Shown piece by piece: positions 38,527-47,666 of a stretch of 64,000 bases of DNA. Position 1 is the first letter of the stretch, and each line of letters begins with the position of its first letter. The translations under genes were made by a program, and so were the position numbers. The DNA comes from CANIGN01 sp041391385 (GTDB taxonomy: Bacteria; Bdellovibrionota; UBA2428): positions 62,001 through 126,000 of the forward strand of contig JAWKOD010000007.1 of NCBI GenBank assembly GCA_041391385.1, written 5' to 3'. The notes beneath the pieces were generated by a model that worked only from the letters and a program-made list of their open reading frames with translations, did not search any database and was not told the DNA's origin.

Positions 38527-40596
38527 CTACCAAACGGTGCACTTATCAGCGGGGTTCATGGGCATTCCTTGCGCACATGAATGCACCTCTGAGAAAGCCT
38601 CCAAATTCATAAGTGGTCCATTCACCCGAAACTTCGCAGGGGAATGGTAATCGTTTTTAATCTGATTTTGGTAATACTGAGGAGTAGCTTTAGCGCACCA
38701 TATCTGCGCAAAGGCTAAAAAGAAGTTTTTCTTTTCTTCTAAAGTTGCGTTCGGCTTCGCATTTAGAAAACCCTTATAGGCAATCTTGATACCGCCAACG
38801 TCAGCAATGTTTTCTCCTAGAGTAAAATCACCACGCAAATGTGTTCCATCAATAGAATACTCCGCATACTGCTTACTGACACATTGAGTTTTCTCCTTAA
38901 ACTTCGACTCAGAATTTGCAGACCACCAACTAGTAAGGTTGCCCACCTTATCGTACTGGCTGCCTTGATCGTCAAAGCCGTGAGTAATCTCGTGCCCTAT
39001 AACCATACCGGCCGCTCCAAAGTTGGCAGCAACGGGTGCGTTCACATCATAAAAAGGCGTGGCAAGAATGGCCGCAGGAAACACAATTTCGTTCCCCTCG
39101 GGATTATAGTAGGCATTGACCGTTTGAGGCGTCATGAACCACTCGGAGCGATCCGTTTTCTTGCCAATTTTCGCTAAGTTCTTTTCTGTTTCAAACTTAT
39201 GCAAGTTTTGTCTATTCAGTAAATAGCTCGCATCACTCACGTTCAGATCCGCATACTCGTCCCACTTGTCGGGATAGCCAAACTTTTTAGATATCAACGA
39301 AAGCTTTTCAAGAGCCTTGTCTTTTGTTTCTTGATCCATCCAATCTAGGTTTTGAATAATCTCCTTGTAAGCGACTTGAATACTTTCAACCATAGTTTTA
39401 GTTGCTTCTTTTGCCTGTGGGCTAAACTTACGTTCAACAAAGAGACGTCCCATCACCTGCCCCAAGGCATCAGAACTTTCATCCACACAACGTTTCCAAC
39501 GAGGAGTCTGAGCCTTTTGACCCATGAGTATTTTTCCGTAGAAATTAAAAGATTCATCTGCATACTTCGCACTCAGTGCTGATGCTGAACTTCTAAGCAG
39601 TTGCCACTTAAGATAATTTGAAACCTGAGCAGCGGAATAATCGTTCAACAATGTACTTAATGATTTAATATAATCAAGTTCGAGCACATTCACGGTGCCT
39701 ACATTTTTCGCACCTAAAGCTTCCATGTATTTTTCCATCGAGAAAGTAGGTAAAAGCGCTTTAAAATCTTCAAGAGAAAATTTGTTTTTAGTTTTATGTG
39801 GGTCACGTCTTGCTTCGCCAGATAAAATGTTTTTAGCAATTGAAATCTCTATATCATAAGCGTCGGCAGCAGCCTCGAGTGCAAGGCTTGGAGAGTAACT
39901 GGACAATAAAAACATAGCTTCTATGTGCTTCTTATAGGCAGCTCGTAATTCCTTATCCTGATCAGCATCCGAAAGATATGTGAGAGAATCTGAAGAGAGC
40001 CCCAAACCGCTGCGATCAATGTGAGTTATAACCTTAAGCACATCATCTGGATCAGGGCTTGCTGAGAGGTCAAAAAATGCAGCTACACCTTGAAGATGAA
40101 GTCGCGCTAGCACTGAGGGTAATTTCTCAAGAAAATCACTTCCTATAGACAAAGTATCAAGCTCTATTAACTGTTTTTTTAAATCAATATCATTCAACTC
40201 TGCCTTCTGTTCGTTACTACAAACAGAATAGTAATCTGCTAATTTTTTAGAATCAGAATCTAAGTTATTACGAACGGCTAACTCATCGAGAATTTCTCTT
40301 TGCGTTTTCAAGTTCAACTGCGCCATCGTGCTAAAACTACGCACCCACCTGGAATACTCAGGAGAAAGAGGAGTCGTCTTAATCCAATTTCCACATGCGT
40401 ATTGATAGTAGTCTGTGCAAGGATCAACCTGCTTGTCGATTGTTGTAGGATCAAGCATTTTTTCTTCCTTGAGAACAAATGCATTTTGATCGTCTTTAGA
40501 TTTTGCAGATTCCTTGTACTTTGTACAAGAAACTCCCAAAAGACAGAGAGCTAAAAGAGAAAAGACTTGTGAGTGTTTAAATGCACCTTTATTCAT
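38527..40596 (-). CDS. M13-family zinc metallopeptidase (PepO/neprilysin-like) lipoprotein
   Basis: A 689-residue oligopeptidase. The lipobox LGVSC puts it on a membrane facing the periplasm. The N-terminal domain starts with DPCTDYYQYACGNW; the catalytic domain has VNAYYNPEGNEIVFPA, the zinc motif VIGHEITHGFDDQG (HExxH) and the third ligand in GENIADVGGIKIAY; the terminal CTVW matches the family's C-x-x-W ending. Length is normal. It would degrade peptides in the periplasm or outside the cell. Confidence 0.94.
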   Translation of the reverse strand: MNKGAFKHSQVFSLLALCLLGVSCTKYKESAKSKDDQNAFVLKEEKMLDPTTIDKQVDPCTDYYQYACGNWIKTTPLSPEYSRWVRSFSTMAQLNLKTQREILDELAVRNNLDSDSKKLADYYSVCSNEQKAELNDIDLKKQLIELDTLSIGSDFLEKLPSVLARLHLQGVAAFFDLSASPDPDDVLKVITHIDRSGLGLSSDSLTYLSDADQDKELRAAYKKHIEAMFLLSSYSPSLALEAAADAYDIEISIAKNILSGEARRDPHKTKNKFSLEDFKALLPTFSMEKYMEALGAKNVGTVNVLELDYIKSLSTLLNDYSAAQVSNYLKWQLLRSSASALSAKYADESFNFYGKILMGQKAQTPRWKRCVDESSDALGQVMGRLFVERKFSPQAKEATKTMVESIQVAYKEIIQNLDWMDQETKDKALEKLSLISKKFGYPDKWDEYADLNVSDASYLLNRQNLHKFETEKNLAKIGKKTDRSEWFMTPQTVNAYYNPEGNEIVFPAAILATPFYDVNAPVAANFGAAGMVIGHEITHGFDDQGSQYDKVGNLTSWWSANSESKFKEKTQCVSKQYAEYSIDGTHLRGDFTLGENIADVGGIKIAYKGFLNAKPNATLEEKKNFFLAFAQIWCAKATPQYYQNQIKNDYHSPAKFRVNGPLMNLEAFSEVHSCAQGMPMNPADKCTVW

Positions 40597-40679
40597 TCGA
40601 AAGGCATCTTAACGGTTGCGCCGCACAGCAACAAGTCCATTCTCTAATCTAGCTGCTTAAATTTACTTACATTCAGACC

Positions 40680-40711
40680 ATTAAGCCATTAAGCCATTAA
40701 GCCATTAAGCC
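40680..40711 (+). repeat. Four tandem copies of an 8-bp unit over the histone stop codon
   Basis: ATTAAGCC is repeated four times exactly (40680-40711), followed by a near-copy (ATGAAG). The first unit downstream in the histone's direction supplies its TAA stop (40707-40705). Loss of the stop by slippage would not be easy because each copy contains the same TAA in a shifted frame. Confidence 0.9.
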
Positions 40712-40914
40712 ATGAAGTCGTGACCGCGAACCGTTTTACGCCCGTTAGCCTTAGCGCGTGCTGTTGCCTGAGCAATATACCAATACAGAAGATCGTTGAG
40801 AGCCTCAAGAGCGTCACTCGCCGTATTGCAGCCTGCCTTTTTGAGCAAAACCTTTGCCTTGCTAGAGACCACAATCATTTCATTTTTCTTAGTACTTTTT
40901 TTCTTTTTAGCCAT
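40705..40914 (-). CDS. Bacterial histone (single histone fold)
   Basis: A 69-residue, strongly basic protein: a lysine tail (MAKKKKSTKKNEM), a short helix (VSSKAKVLLKKAG), a long central helix (TASDALEALNDLLYWYIAQATARAKANG) and the closing RKTVRGHDFMA, which matches the loop-2 R-T-V-x-x-x-D signature of histone folds. Bdellovibrio bacteriovorus has a histone of this size (Bd0055) that is a major chromatin protein; DNA binding is expected here too. Like that group it has a very short third helix. AGGAGG before ATG 40914 is a strong ribosome binding site. Monocistronic. Confidence 0.88.
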   Translation of the reverse strand: MAKKKKSTKKNEMIVVSSKAKVLLKKAGCNTASDALEALNDLLYWYIAQATARAKANGRKTVRGHDFMA

Positions 40915-40991
40915 AATTCCTCCTAGGAAACAGGCTACCGAAGAGTCTCAAAACTGCTAGGGAAAAATTTTAAAAAATCAGCCACAGAGAA

Positions 40992-42380
40992 TCACTCCGT
41001 GTCTTGAAGATGCTTGTTCTGCAATCCATATTGCTTGAGCTTTTCATAAAAACGCGTTCGTGATAGACGGAGTTTTTCTCTCGCTTGTGAGGTGGTCAAA
41101 GTTTTAAGTGTTTGAGAAAAAAGGAACTTTTCAAAAGCCAAAACACTCTCATCAAAACTCAAATTAAAATCAGGCTGATAATGTCCGTCTGTTCCACCAT
41201 TCACTTGGGCTTTAAAGTCTTTAAGCGCAAGATCCACCGCAGAATCGCTCTTTTCTATATAGGTCTCAATTTCGGGTTTATCTAAAAACGGCATTTTAGA
41301 TTCCATGGCAACTCTTCGCACGAGAACTCGAAGCTCACGTACATTACCTGGCCAATCATACGACTGCTCCAAAAACTTCAAAGCTTCGTCTGTAAACTGT
41401 AAATTTTTGTTCTCTGCTGTACTCAAAAAGTACTTTGCCAATAGTGAAATATCTGACCCACGCACTCGCAAGGGTGGTACGTTTACTCGAGTTGCAGAAA
41501 GACGGTAGTACAAGTCTTCACGAAAAGCTCCGTGCTTTACGCACTCCAAAAGAGGCAAATTAGAAGCACTTACGATCCGTCCCTTAAACTTACGCTCTAC
41601 AGAAGATCCAACTCTAAAAAAACAACGTGTTTCTAAAACACGCAACAACTTTGCTTGCAAATTGAGGGGCAAACTTTGAATCTCATCCATAAAGAGAATT
41701 CCATTGCCTGCACTTTCCAAATAGCCCTCACGTGAAGCACTCGCTCCAGTGTAAGCTCCCTTTTCTGCTCCGAAAAACTCCGCTTCAAATAAGTCTGCAG
41801 GAATTGCTGCAACATTAATCCCCACAAATGGCCCATCACGATGCAATGCTTTTGCACATAACTCTTTACCGCAACCAGTTTCACCCTCAATTAAAACATC
41901 TACAACTTGATTTTGTTTTCTGAGCTCAAGGAGTCTTTTTTTCAATTCTGAAATAGGACGTGACTCACCAATAATGCTTTTATCAAGCTCTTGCCTCAAT
42001 AATCTACGATCAAGGCAGTGCTCAATAAAAACAGGAATCTCATCCGCAATATGATCCTTAAGCACAAATTTCTCTGCGCCTAACTGCAAACACTTACGCA
42101 TGATTGCAATGTCCTTAAGACCCGATTGAATCACAATCTCTGCATGAGGAAGTCTTCTTTGAAGCTCAGGAAACAATTCAACCGTCTCGGTCCCCTCTGG
42201 ATCTCCAGGGTGACACAAATCGAGTAATAGAAGGTCAAAATTCGTCGGACCACTATGTTTTTCTAAAAACTCAGGCGCGCAGGTATAAAAACTCAGATCA
42301 TGCTCTTTGAGTAGAATTTTTAATGAACTGATAACAAGAGTGTCATCCTCAAGTATCAATACCTTCGCCTTAGTTGCCAT
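40992..42380 (-). CDS. NtrC-family sigma-54-dependent response regulator
   Basis: About 462 residues from ATG 42380. The receiver domain has acidic EDD, the phospho-acceptor Asp in LLLLDLCHPGD and Lys in KFVLKDH. The AAA+ domain has Walker A GETGCGKE, the sigma-54 contact loop GAYTGA, Walker B GILFMDE and the arginine region WPGNVREL. The C-terminal helix-turn-helix is TTSQAREKLRLSRTRFYEKL. It activates sigma-54 promoters after phosphorylation. No kinase gene is adjacent; the orphan kinases at the window start are about 33 kb away. Confidence 0.94.
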   Translation of the reverse strand: MATKAKVLILEDDTLVISSLKILLKEHDLSFYTCAPEFLEKHSGPTNFDLLLLDLCHPGDPEGTETVELFPELQRRLPHAEIVIQSGLKDIAIMRKCLQLGAEKFVLKDHIADEIPVFIEHCLDRRLLRQELDKSIIGESRPISELKKRLLELRKQNQVVDVLIEGETGCGKELCAKALHRDGPFVGINVAAIPADLFEAEFFGAEKGAYTGASASREGYLESAGNGILFMDEIQSLPLNLQAKLLRVLETRCFFRVGSSVERKFKGRIVSASNLPLLECVKHGAFREDLYYRLSATRVNVPPLRVRGSDISLLAKYFLSTAENKNLQFTDEALKFLEQSYDWPGNVRELRVLVRRVAMESKMPFLDKPEIETYIEKSDSAVDLALKDFKAQVNGGTDGHYQPDFNLSFDESVLAFEKFLFSQTLKTLTTSQAREKLRLSRTRFYEKLKQYGLQNKHLQDTE

Positions 42381-42516
42381 TTGAATAGAGAACAGCATAG
42401 CATCTTACGGCTTTTAACTTAAGAACTATTTCAATGCCTTGAAGAGCAGCACTTTAGACACTAAGCCTTTAAATGGACTCAAGAGGTACAAAATTGGTGC
42501 AAAACAGGTGCAAAAA

Positions 42517-44040
42517 ATGAAACATATCACTCCCAAAAGCCTATTCCTCCTCATTATGCTAGGAGCCAGTGCCCATGCCGATATTAGCGGATATCAAAGA
42601 TTTCTGAGCCAAAAAGCAATTGAAAACTTAAAAAGCATTGAAGCAAGCCAGATGGTCTACAATGTCTATGAAAACTTTATTGTCCCACGTATTTGCCAAA
42701 ACTCTGAAAGAACAAAAGAAGGACATAAAAAGAAGGCCTGTAAGCTTTTAGGTCATGTGCGCGAAGACAGTTTTCTTCCTGTTTCTGGAGACACTTCTCA
42801 AATACTTTACAGGACTCGCGCTAAGCACACTCAAAGCATCGACCAAGAAACACTCAAAAGAGTCCCTGCGGCCCCAAAAAATTACGAAGTCACCTATGTA
42901 GGCTGCTACAAAAGAAGCAAGAACAGGCAAGATGGTGCTGAGTGTTCACTCTTCTTTATGATCCTTGAATCATCCACAAAAGAAAATCTCCCTCCCATAC
43001 TTGCTGTCAAAGGAACAAGCCATAGCGAAGATTGGAAGAATAACCTCTTAGCCGGCGCGCCGATACTTAAAGAACTTACGAGCGTTTTATTTATTGAACT
43101 TTTTAAAGAACTTAAATCAAGCGTGATTGGAGACCGCTCCCTACAAATCCCTCTCGAGATAAAGGGAATCTCGAACGATCTTGGAGGTTTCTTTGGTGAA
43201 CTCAGCGCTAAATCACATCGGCTATTATTCACAGGCCATAGCCTAGGCGGCGCACTTGCCCAGGAACTGGCTAGAGAAGTCTTCATAACTACTCGCGATG
43301 ATATCAGCGACCTCTCATCAGGCCCAACTATTAACGTCATTACGTGGAACTCTTTGTCTTATACCTCTATGATTGGAAGGCTTAAAAAGGGACTCAAAAA
43401 TAAACTCGATCCCATTTTTAAAGCAGGATGGCGCGAAGAAGATGCCCTCAAACTCGAAAACTACAAAAAACTTTTTGATGGAATAAACCTATCTGCCGTA
43501 AATTTTCATACCGCTGACGACGTACTCACTCTTTGGGTCAACAACTCTCTCATTGGAAAGCTTTTGAGATTTAAAGACAACCGTAAGGATACACAAGCTG
43601 GTGACGACGTACTCCTAGCGACTCAACGTTTTATAAGTGTAGATTCTCTATCGGGACAAGTTCAAGGACACAGAACCTCAAGTCTCCTAAAAGACGCGCT
43701 CTATAGTTTTGGAGCATCCAAAAAAGGCAAAACTATACAGATTCTCAACCCTGTAAAACAATACGAGGAACTCAAGCTCCTTGCTCAAAAAGAAGAGGAT
43801 GCGAGCAGCTACGTCAGTTCTCCTCAATACTTCATGAACAACAACATTCGACCAGAGTTTTACGATAAGGATGGTGGAGTCAACTTTGACTTCCATATCG
43901 CAGCGGGAAAAGCCAGATCACACACAAAGCGATCAGACCTTTATACTCAAATGGCACAAAGCTTTAGTGAAAACATACGCCACTACGGAAGACTTTTAGG
44001 CGACGAAGAAAACGATATAACTTTAGAAATTTACCAGTAG
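42517..44040 (+). CDS. Secreted class-3 lipase
   Basis: About 507 residues from ATG 42517, with a signal peptide (PKSLFLLIMLGASAHA). An earlier in-frame ATG (42439) would put 26 extra residues ahead of the signal and is rejected. The nucleophile elbow GHSLGGALAQELA (serine near 242) and the upstream VKGTSHSEDWKNNLLAG oxyanion region match fungal-lipase-like (class 3) enzymes; FHTADDVLTLWVNN may give the catalytic Asp, and HRTSSLL or FHIAAGKARSH the His. It should hydrolyse acyl glycerols or phospholipids outside the cytoplasm. Convergent with the YiiX-like pair that follows. Confidence 0.88.
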   Translation: MKHITPKSLFLLIMLGASAHADISGYQRFLSQKAIENLKSIEASQMVYNVYENFIVPRICQNSERTKEGHKKKACKLLGHVREDSFLPVSGDTSQILYRTRAKHTQSIDQETLKRVPAAPKNYEVTYVGCYKRSKNRQDGAECSLFFMILESSTKENLPPILAVKGTSHSEDWKNNLLAGAPILKELTSVLFIELFKELKSSVIGDRSLQIPLEIKGISNDLGGFFGELSAKSHRLLFTGHSLGGALAQELAREVFITTRDDISDLSSGPTINVITWNSLSYTSMIGRLKKGLKNKLDPIFKAGWREEDALKLENYKKLFDGINLSAVNFHTADDVLTLWVNNSLIGKLLRFKDNRKDTQAGDDVLLATQRFISVDSLSGQVQGHRTSSLLKDALYSFGASKKGKTIQILNPVKQYEELKLLAQKEEDASSYVSSPQYFMNNNIRPEFYDKDGGVNFDFHIAAGKARSHTKRSDLYTQMAQSFSENIRHYGRLLGDEENDITLEIYQ

Positions 44041-44053
44041 CCTTATCAGAAGC

Positions 44054-44878
44054 TTACTGATCAATTCGAATTAAATGAGGCGAAAGAAACTGTGCCTCAG
44101 GCGGGATAACATACTGCTGCTTCCACTTATCTACCGACAGTGGAGAAGACTTACGCCCCAAACGATCCTTAATTAATTTTTGAGCCTCTGGGCCACTCAG
44201 TTTTTGAGACGCAATTTGAACTTGATATCCTAACTGCAGACCAATTGCTTTTGCGTAAACATACCAAACAAGCTCACTACAATACTCGGCATCATCGCGC
44301 GTAATACCATCATGACTGAGGAGGAAATAAATATCGTAAGGACGACCAAGACGAGTGAGTGCCACGGAGAACATTTTCTCTACCTGTTCTGAATTCAATT
44401 CCTTTTGAGGGCGTTGAACAGCAAATGCTTTTTTGCCAACAAAATTATCTACGGGATTAAAGCGCACTCTGGGTCCTGCCTCGTAAACAACCCATTGTCC
44501 CCCTTGAGGATCAGCCTTATCTGCCAATAGGACAGCCTTGCCATTTTTTAGAATATTTACTCGAAATAGAATTCCGACATGTGTCCATTTTGAACCCGTA
44601 ACTTCTTCTAAGGCCTTAGACTGCATGCTCGTAGAACGAATAAAAATAACATCCCCGTTTTTAAATTTCTTCGAAACTTCTTTTAAGGATTTTTGAGACG
44701 GAATGAGGCTTTTAGATACATCAATCAAAGTATCTTTAGCCTTATTACTAAAAACTGGTGGTAGTGCTAAGCCCCCCACCCCTATTTTTTCGTTTGCGGT
44801 TGCAACAGAGGCTTGAGCAAAAATATTAAAAATTAAAAACAGCTTAATTTGATTCTTCAAAATAATTTCGTTCCTCAA
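44054..44878 (-). CDS. Secreted YiiX-like permuted papain-fold protein
   Basis: A 274-residue protein with a signal peptide (LFLIFNIFAQASVATA). The YiiX/NlpC-P60-permuted fold is visible: KNGDVIFIRST, then TGSKWTHVGILFR (catalytic His), then AEYCSELVWYVYA (catalytic Cys), and IPPEAQFLSPHL at the end. Family members are thiol amidases or peptidases acting on lipids, peptidoglycan or proteins. Only 6 bp from the stop of the related gene upstream, so both are co-transcribed. Confidence 0.82.
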   Translation of the reverse strand: MRNEIILKNQIKLFLIFNIFAQASVATANEKIGVGGLALPPVFSNKAKDTLIDVSKSLIPSQKSLKEVSKKFKNGDVIFIRSTSMQSKALEEVTGSKWTHVGILFRVNILKNGKAVLLADKADPQGGQWVVYEAGPRVRFNPVDNFVGKKAFAVQRPQKELNSEQVEKMFSVALTRLGRPYDIYFLLSHDGITRDDAEYCSELVWYVYAKAIGLQLGYQVQIASQKLSGPEAQKLIKDRLGRKSSPLSVDKWKQQYVIPPEAQFLSPHLIRIDQ

Positions 44879-44884
44879 TAGATA

Positions 44885-46039
44885 CTATCTATCAAAAACG
44901 ACAGTACCTACGTACTTAAATCCATCCAATTTTGCATTTGAGCGAATCATAAACGAAGTCGGTGAAAAATTATCCGTAACCCCAGAGTTTATCTTCGCAG
45001 CAACCTCAGCAGGCTCTCCCCCTGCATAATAACCCTGATTAATAAACTTCATAAGATCACTGTTAGCCTCTGCCACAGCTCTGTGGCCTGAAGACATACG
45101 ACCTGCCAACTGGTCAGGACTTGTTAAGATGTCCACAAATGCGCTTTGAGTAAGTAATTGTTTTTTTTCAGTTTCATTTTTCCCACCCGAAACAAGTGCC
45201 GCCTCTGGACCTTGAATAAGGCCCGCATTTCCTGCAAGTCCTGGGACCAAGCCCGTAAGAGCTCCGTTTTGTGTTCCAAATATTACCTTTTCACAGCCTG
45301 GAGCATAAGAAGCGGGGTTACAATCTCGAAGCCCCAAAAACGTCCACACGAACTCCGAGCAATATGCTGAAAAACTTCCACCTGAAGTCGCTACTTTTGC
45401 CAGTTCTTTAATCTGATCGAGTGGAGTTCTATTCGCTCCACGCTTATACCAAGGCGTTGCATAGTCTGTGAAAAACCCAAAGCGACCAGGGTTTGCTAAA
45501 ATCTTTTTAGCCCAACCCGAAAGGTTTGCTCTTTGCTCGTTGTTTAAATTTGGACGAATCACATGAATCGCATTCAAATCACCGTAATGGTGAGAAGAAT
45601 TCATTGGACTACTATAATTGATAGGCGTTTCAAGTGTATGAATAAATTTAGATCCACCCTGCTCAACAACAAATGCAAGAGCAGCGTGAGAAACACCCAA
45701 TTGCATATGAGCATAAGCCAACGTGCCATCCCACTCAGGACGGAAACTTAAAAAGATATCACCCGACTGTACAATGCCCGTAGCTGCTAAATCTACAGCT
45801 GCTTGCTTTGAGGCCTGTGTGCTGCGTTTTAAATGGACAACACGAAAGCCAAGCTCTCCCGAAGCCGTTGTCTCTTTAGTCACCAAAGAAGACTCAGGCA
45901 CATCGGCCCATGTAGAAACAGGAGCCATCATATATTCAGACACTTTTAATGAACGTGTTGAAATTTCAGCACTCAAAGTAAAAACAAAGAGCAGGAAAGT
46001 TGAGATTATTATTTTTTTATTTTTATTCTTTTTCATCAT
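44885..46039 (-). CDS. Second secreted YiiX-like papain-fold protein
   Basis: A 384-residue relative of the downstream protein: signal peptide (IIISTFLLFVFTLSAEIS), SGDIFLSFRP, GVSHAALAFVVE (catalytic His) and FSAYCSEFVWTFLGL (catalytic Cys), with a longer C-terminal part containing SSGHRAVAEAN. Four extra cysteines near the catalytic Cys (RDCNPASYAPGCEK) could form disulfides, in keeping with secretion. The pair next to a lipase suggests an envelope-degrading set. Confidence 0.8.
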   Translation of the reverse strand: MMKKNKNKKIIISTFLLFVFTLSAEISTRSLKVSEYMMAPVSTWADVPESSLVTKETTASGELGFRVVHLKRSTQASKQAAVDLAATGIVQSGDIFLSFRPEWDGTLAYAHMQLGVSHAALAFVVEQGGSKFIHTLETPINYSSPMNSSHHYGDLNAIHVIRPNLNNEQRANLSGWAKKILANPGRFGFFTDYATPWYKRGANRTPLDQIKELAKVATSGGSFSAYCSEFVWTFLGLRDCNPASYAPGCEKVIFGTQNGALTGLVPGLAGNAGLIQGPEAALVSGGKNETEKKQLLTQSAFVDILTSPDQLAGRMSSGHRAVAEANSDLMKFINQGYYAGGEPAEVAAKINSGVTDNFSPTSFMIRSNAKLDGFKYVGTVVFDR

Positions 46040-46057
46040 TGCACCTGTAATTGCACC

Positions 46058-47005
46058 TTATTTAAATTTCAACGAGCTAATGTCTACCTGATCAGCTTCG
46101 CTCACTTTTCTTTCTTCAACTGAAAACTTTCCGCCCACATCAATTTTTACAACCCATGCTGAAGCGGAATCAGGCGCTAATAATTTTTCAGTCGGTGATT
46201 TAATAAAGCCAGACAAAACAACGTTTCGAACAGCACCTGTTGCTGTGTTTTCTTCAAAAGTTACAGATTTTCGAGACTGCGTATCGAGAACAACGCGTTT
46301 CGATGCTTTTGCTTGAGCAATCTTTTCTGCTAGTAGCTTAGACTTTCTAGAAGCTGCACGAATGAGTTTTGTTGCAGCATCTTTAATGCGGCAAATTTCA
46401 GACCCACCTGCAAAGTCTATGCAATCAGGCCCATCTAAGCTCCACAATTGATCTGCTGCTGCCCTATAAGCCTCGCTCGAAGCACTCGCTAAATTTTCTC
46501 CCGCAACATTTAATGCTGGATAGTTATAGGTAACTTTTGCTTGAGATTCTTTACCCACTTCGAATTCAGTGATCATCTCTTCTTTCACAATCAGAACTCT
46601 CTTTAAAATTGAAGGGTCACGCGCATCACGTTCTGTAACAATGTATCGAAGTGAAGTCACTTGACGGCTCGTTTTCACAATTTTGCGAGATTTCTCGCCA
46701 CTTACGGGATCAACGACATCTACTGAATTGGTAGTTACTTTTGCCTCGGGATTGTTTGCTGGACGCTTAACCATAATTTGAGTCGTTGGGCCAAGCTCTT
46801 CATCATTCAACCAAGCAGAGAAACGATCCATATTGCGAACAAGTGCAATGAGAGCATTTGCCCCTTCTGAATCCTCTTGGCTCAAACTCACGGTTACCCA
46901 TTCATCATTTGCATTTGCTGCAAAAGCAGATGCTGAAAAGAGGCACGTAGTTAAAATTAAAGATTGAGTTAACTTTTTAGTTATTTTTTGAAGACGAAAC
47001 ACCAT
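46058..47005 (-). CDS. Secreted protein of unknown function
   Basis: About 315 residues from ATG 47005, with a signal peptide (LTQSLILTTCLFSASAFA). The mature protein is mixed alpha/beta with one cysteine pair (GPDCIDFAGGSEICRI) and a basic helix (AASRKSKLLAEKIAQAKASKR). No motif recognised. It sits directly upstream of the YiiX-like pair in the same direction and overlaps the HAD gene only if an earlier start is used, so it may belong to the same transcript. Confidence 0.68.
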   Translation of the reverse strand: MVFRLQKITKKLTQSLILTTCLFSASAFAANANDEWVTVSLSQEDSEGANALIALVRNMDRFSAWLNDEELGPTTQIMVKRPANNPEAKVTTNSVDVVDPVSGEKSRKIVKTSRQVTSLRYIVTERDARDPSILKRVLIVKEEMITEFEVGKESQAKVTYNYPALNVAGENLASASSEAYRAAADQLWSLDGPDCIDFAGGSEICRIKDAATKLIRAASRKSKLLAEKIAQAKASKRVVLDTQSRKSVTFEENTATGAVRNVVLSGFIKSPTEKLLAPDSASAWVVKIDVGGKFSVEERKVSEADQVDISSLKFK

Positions 47006-47033
47006 AATGCAGTGTTTAATGATTGTATCGCAT

Positions 47034-47666
47034 CTAGTCAAAGTCTTTTAAGAGCAAGGACAAACGCTCAGGTGTCTCTACAATGTACTCAGGGCGGTAG
47101 GATTTCAAAAAATCTCCATCCTTTGCTCCCCAAAAGACACTTATAACCCGAAAGCCCGCATTGTGGCCTGCAACTATGTCTCGCTCCTCATCCCCTACGT
47201 AAAGAAAATTTAAGCCCTGATACTTAACAGAATACTTCCAAAGGACGCGCTCCTTACCCCATAAAGGGAGTGAAGCGTGAATAAACTCAAAAGAACTATC
47301 AAGTCCTTCTTTCTTTAAAAAATCTAAAATTCTTTTTTCTGGACTCGAAGAAACAATACCTAGAATAAAAGAATCGTCTAATCCCAAAACAAGCTCTTTC
47401 ATTCCTAACTTGATCGAAGGCAAGTCTCTTTTCGCGAGCTCTTTTTGAGACATTTTTACCAAGGACAGTGCTCGACAGGATGATATGCCCATTTTTTTAA
47501 AAGCCTCTTGTGAACTCATTTTGCGAAGCTCTGCAGGGGGCAATAAGGCAATTTTCTTTTTTTGAGTTACATATTTTGTCACTTCAAGAAGCTGCTCGTA
47601 ACTATCGGCAAGCACACCATCGAAATCAAAAATTAATAATTTAGTTTTTGAAGAAGTTTTCTTCAT
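47034..47666 (-). CDS. HAD-superfamily hydrolase
   Basis: A phosphatase-type HAD protein: motif I LLIFDFDGVLADS (nucleophile Asp), motif II GIVSSSPEKR, motif III Lys in PLWGKERVLWK and motif IV YVGDEERDIVAG. The cap domain between I and II is helical, as in phosphoglycolate-phosphatase-like enzymes. ATG 47666 places motif I right after a short basic start; ATG 47708 is possible. It overlaps the end of ribD by 26 bp, so the two are linked; it might be the phosphatase that acts after RibD in riboflavin synthesis, but this is inferred from position only. Confidence 0.83.
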   Translation of the reverse strand: MKKTSSKTKLLIFDFDGVLADSYEQLLEVTKYVTQKKKIALLPPAELRKMSSQEAFKKMGISSCRALSLVKMSQKELAKRDLPSIKLGMKELVLGLDDSFILGIVSSSPEKRILDFLKKEGLDSSFEFIHASLPLWGKERVLWKYSVKYQGLNFLYVGDEERDIVAGHNAGFRVISVFWGAKDGDFLKSYRPEYIVETPERLSLLLKDFD

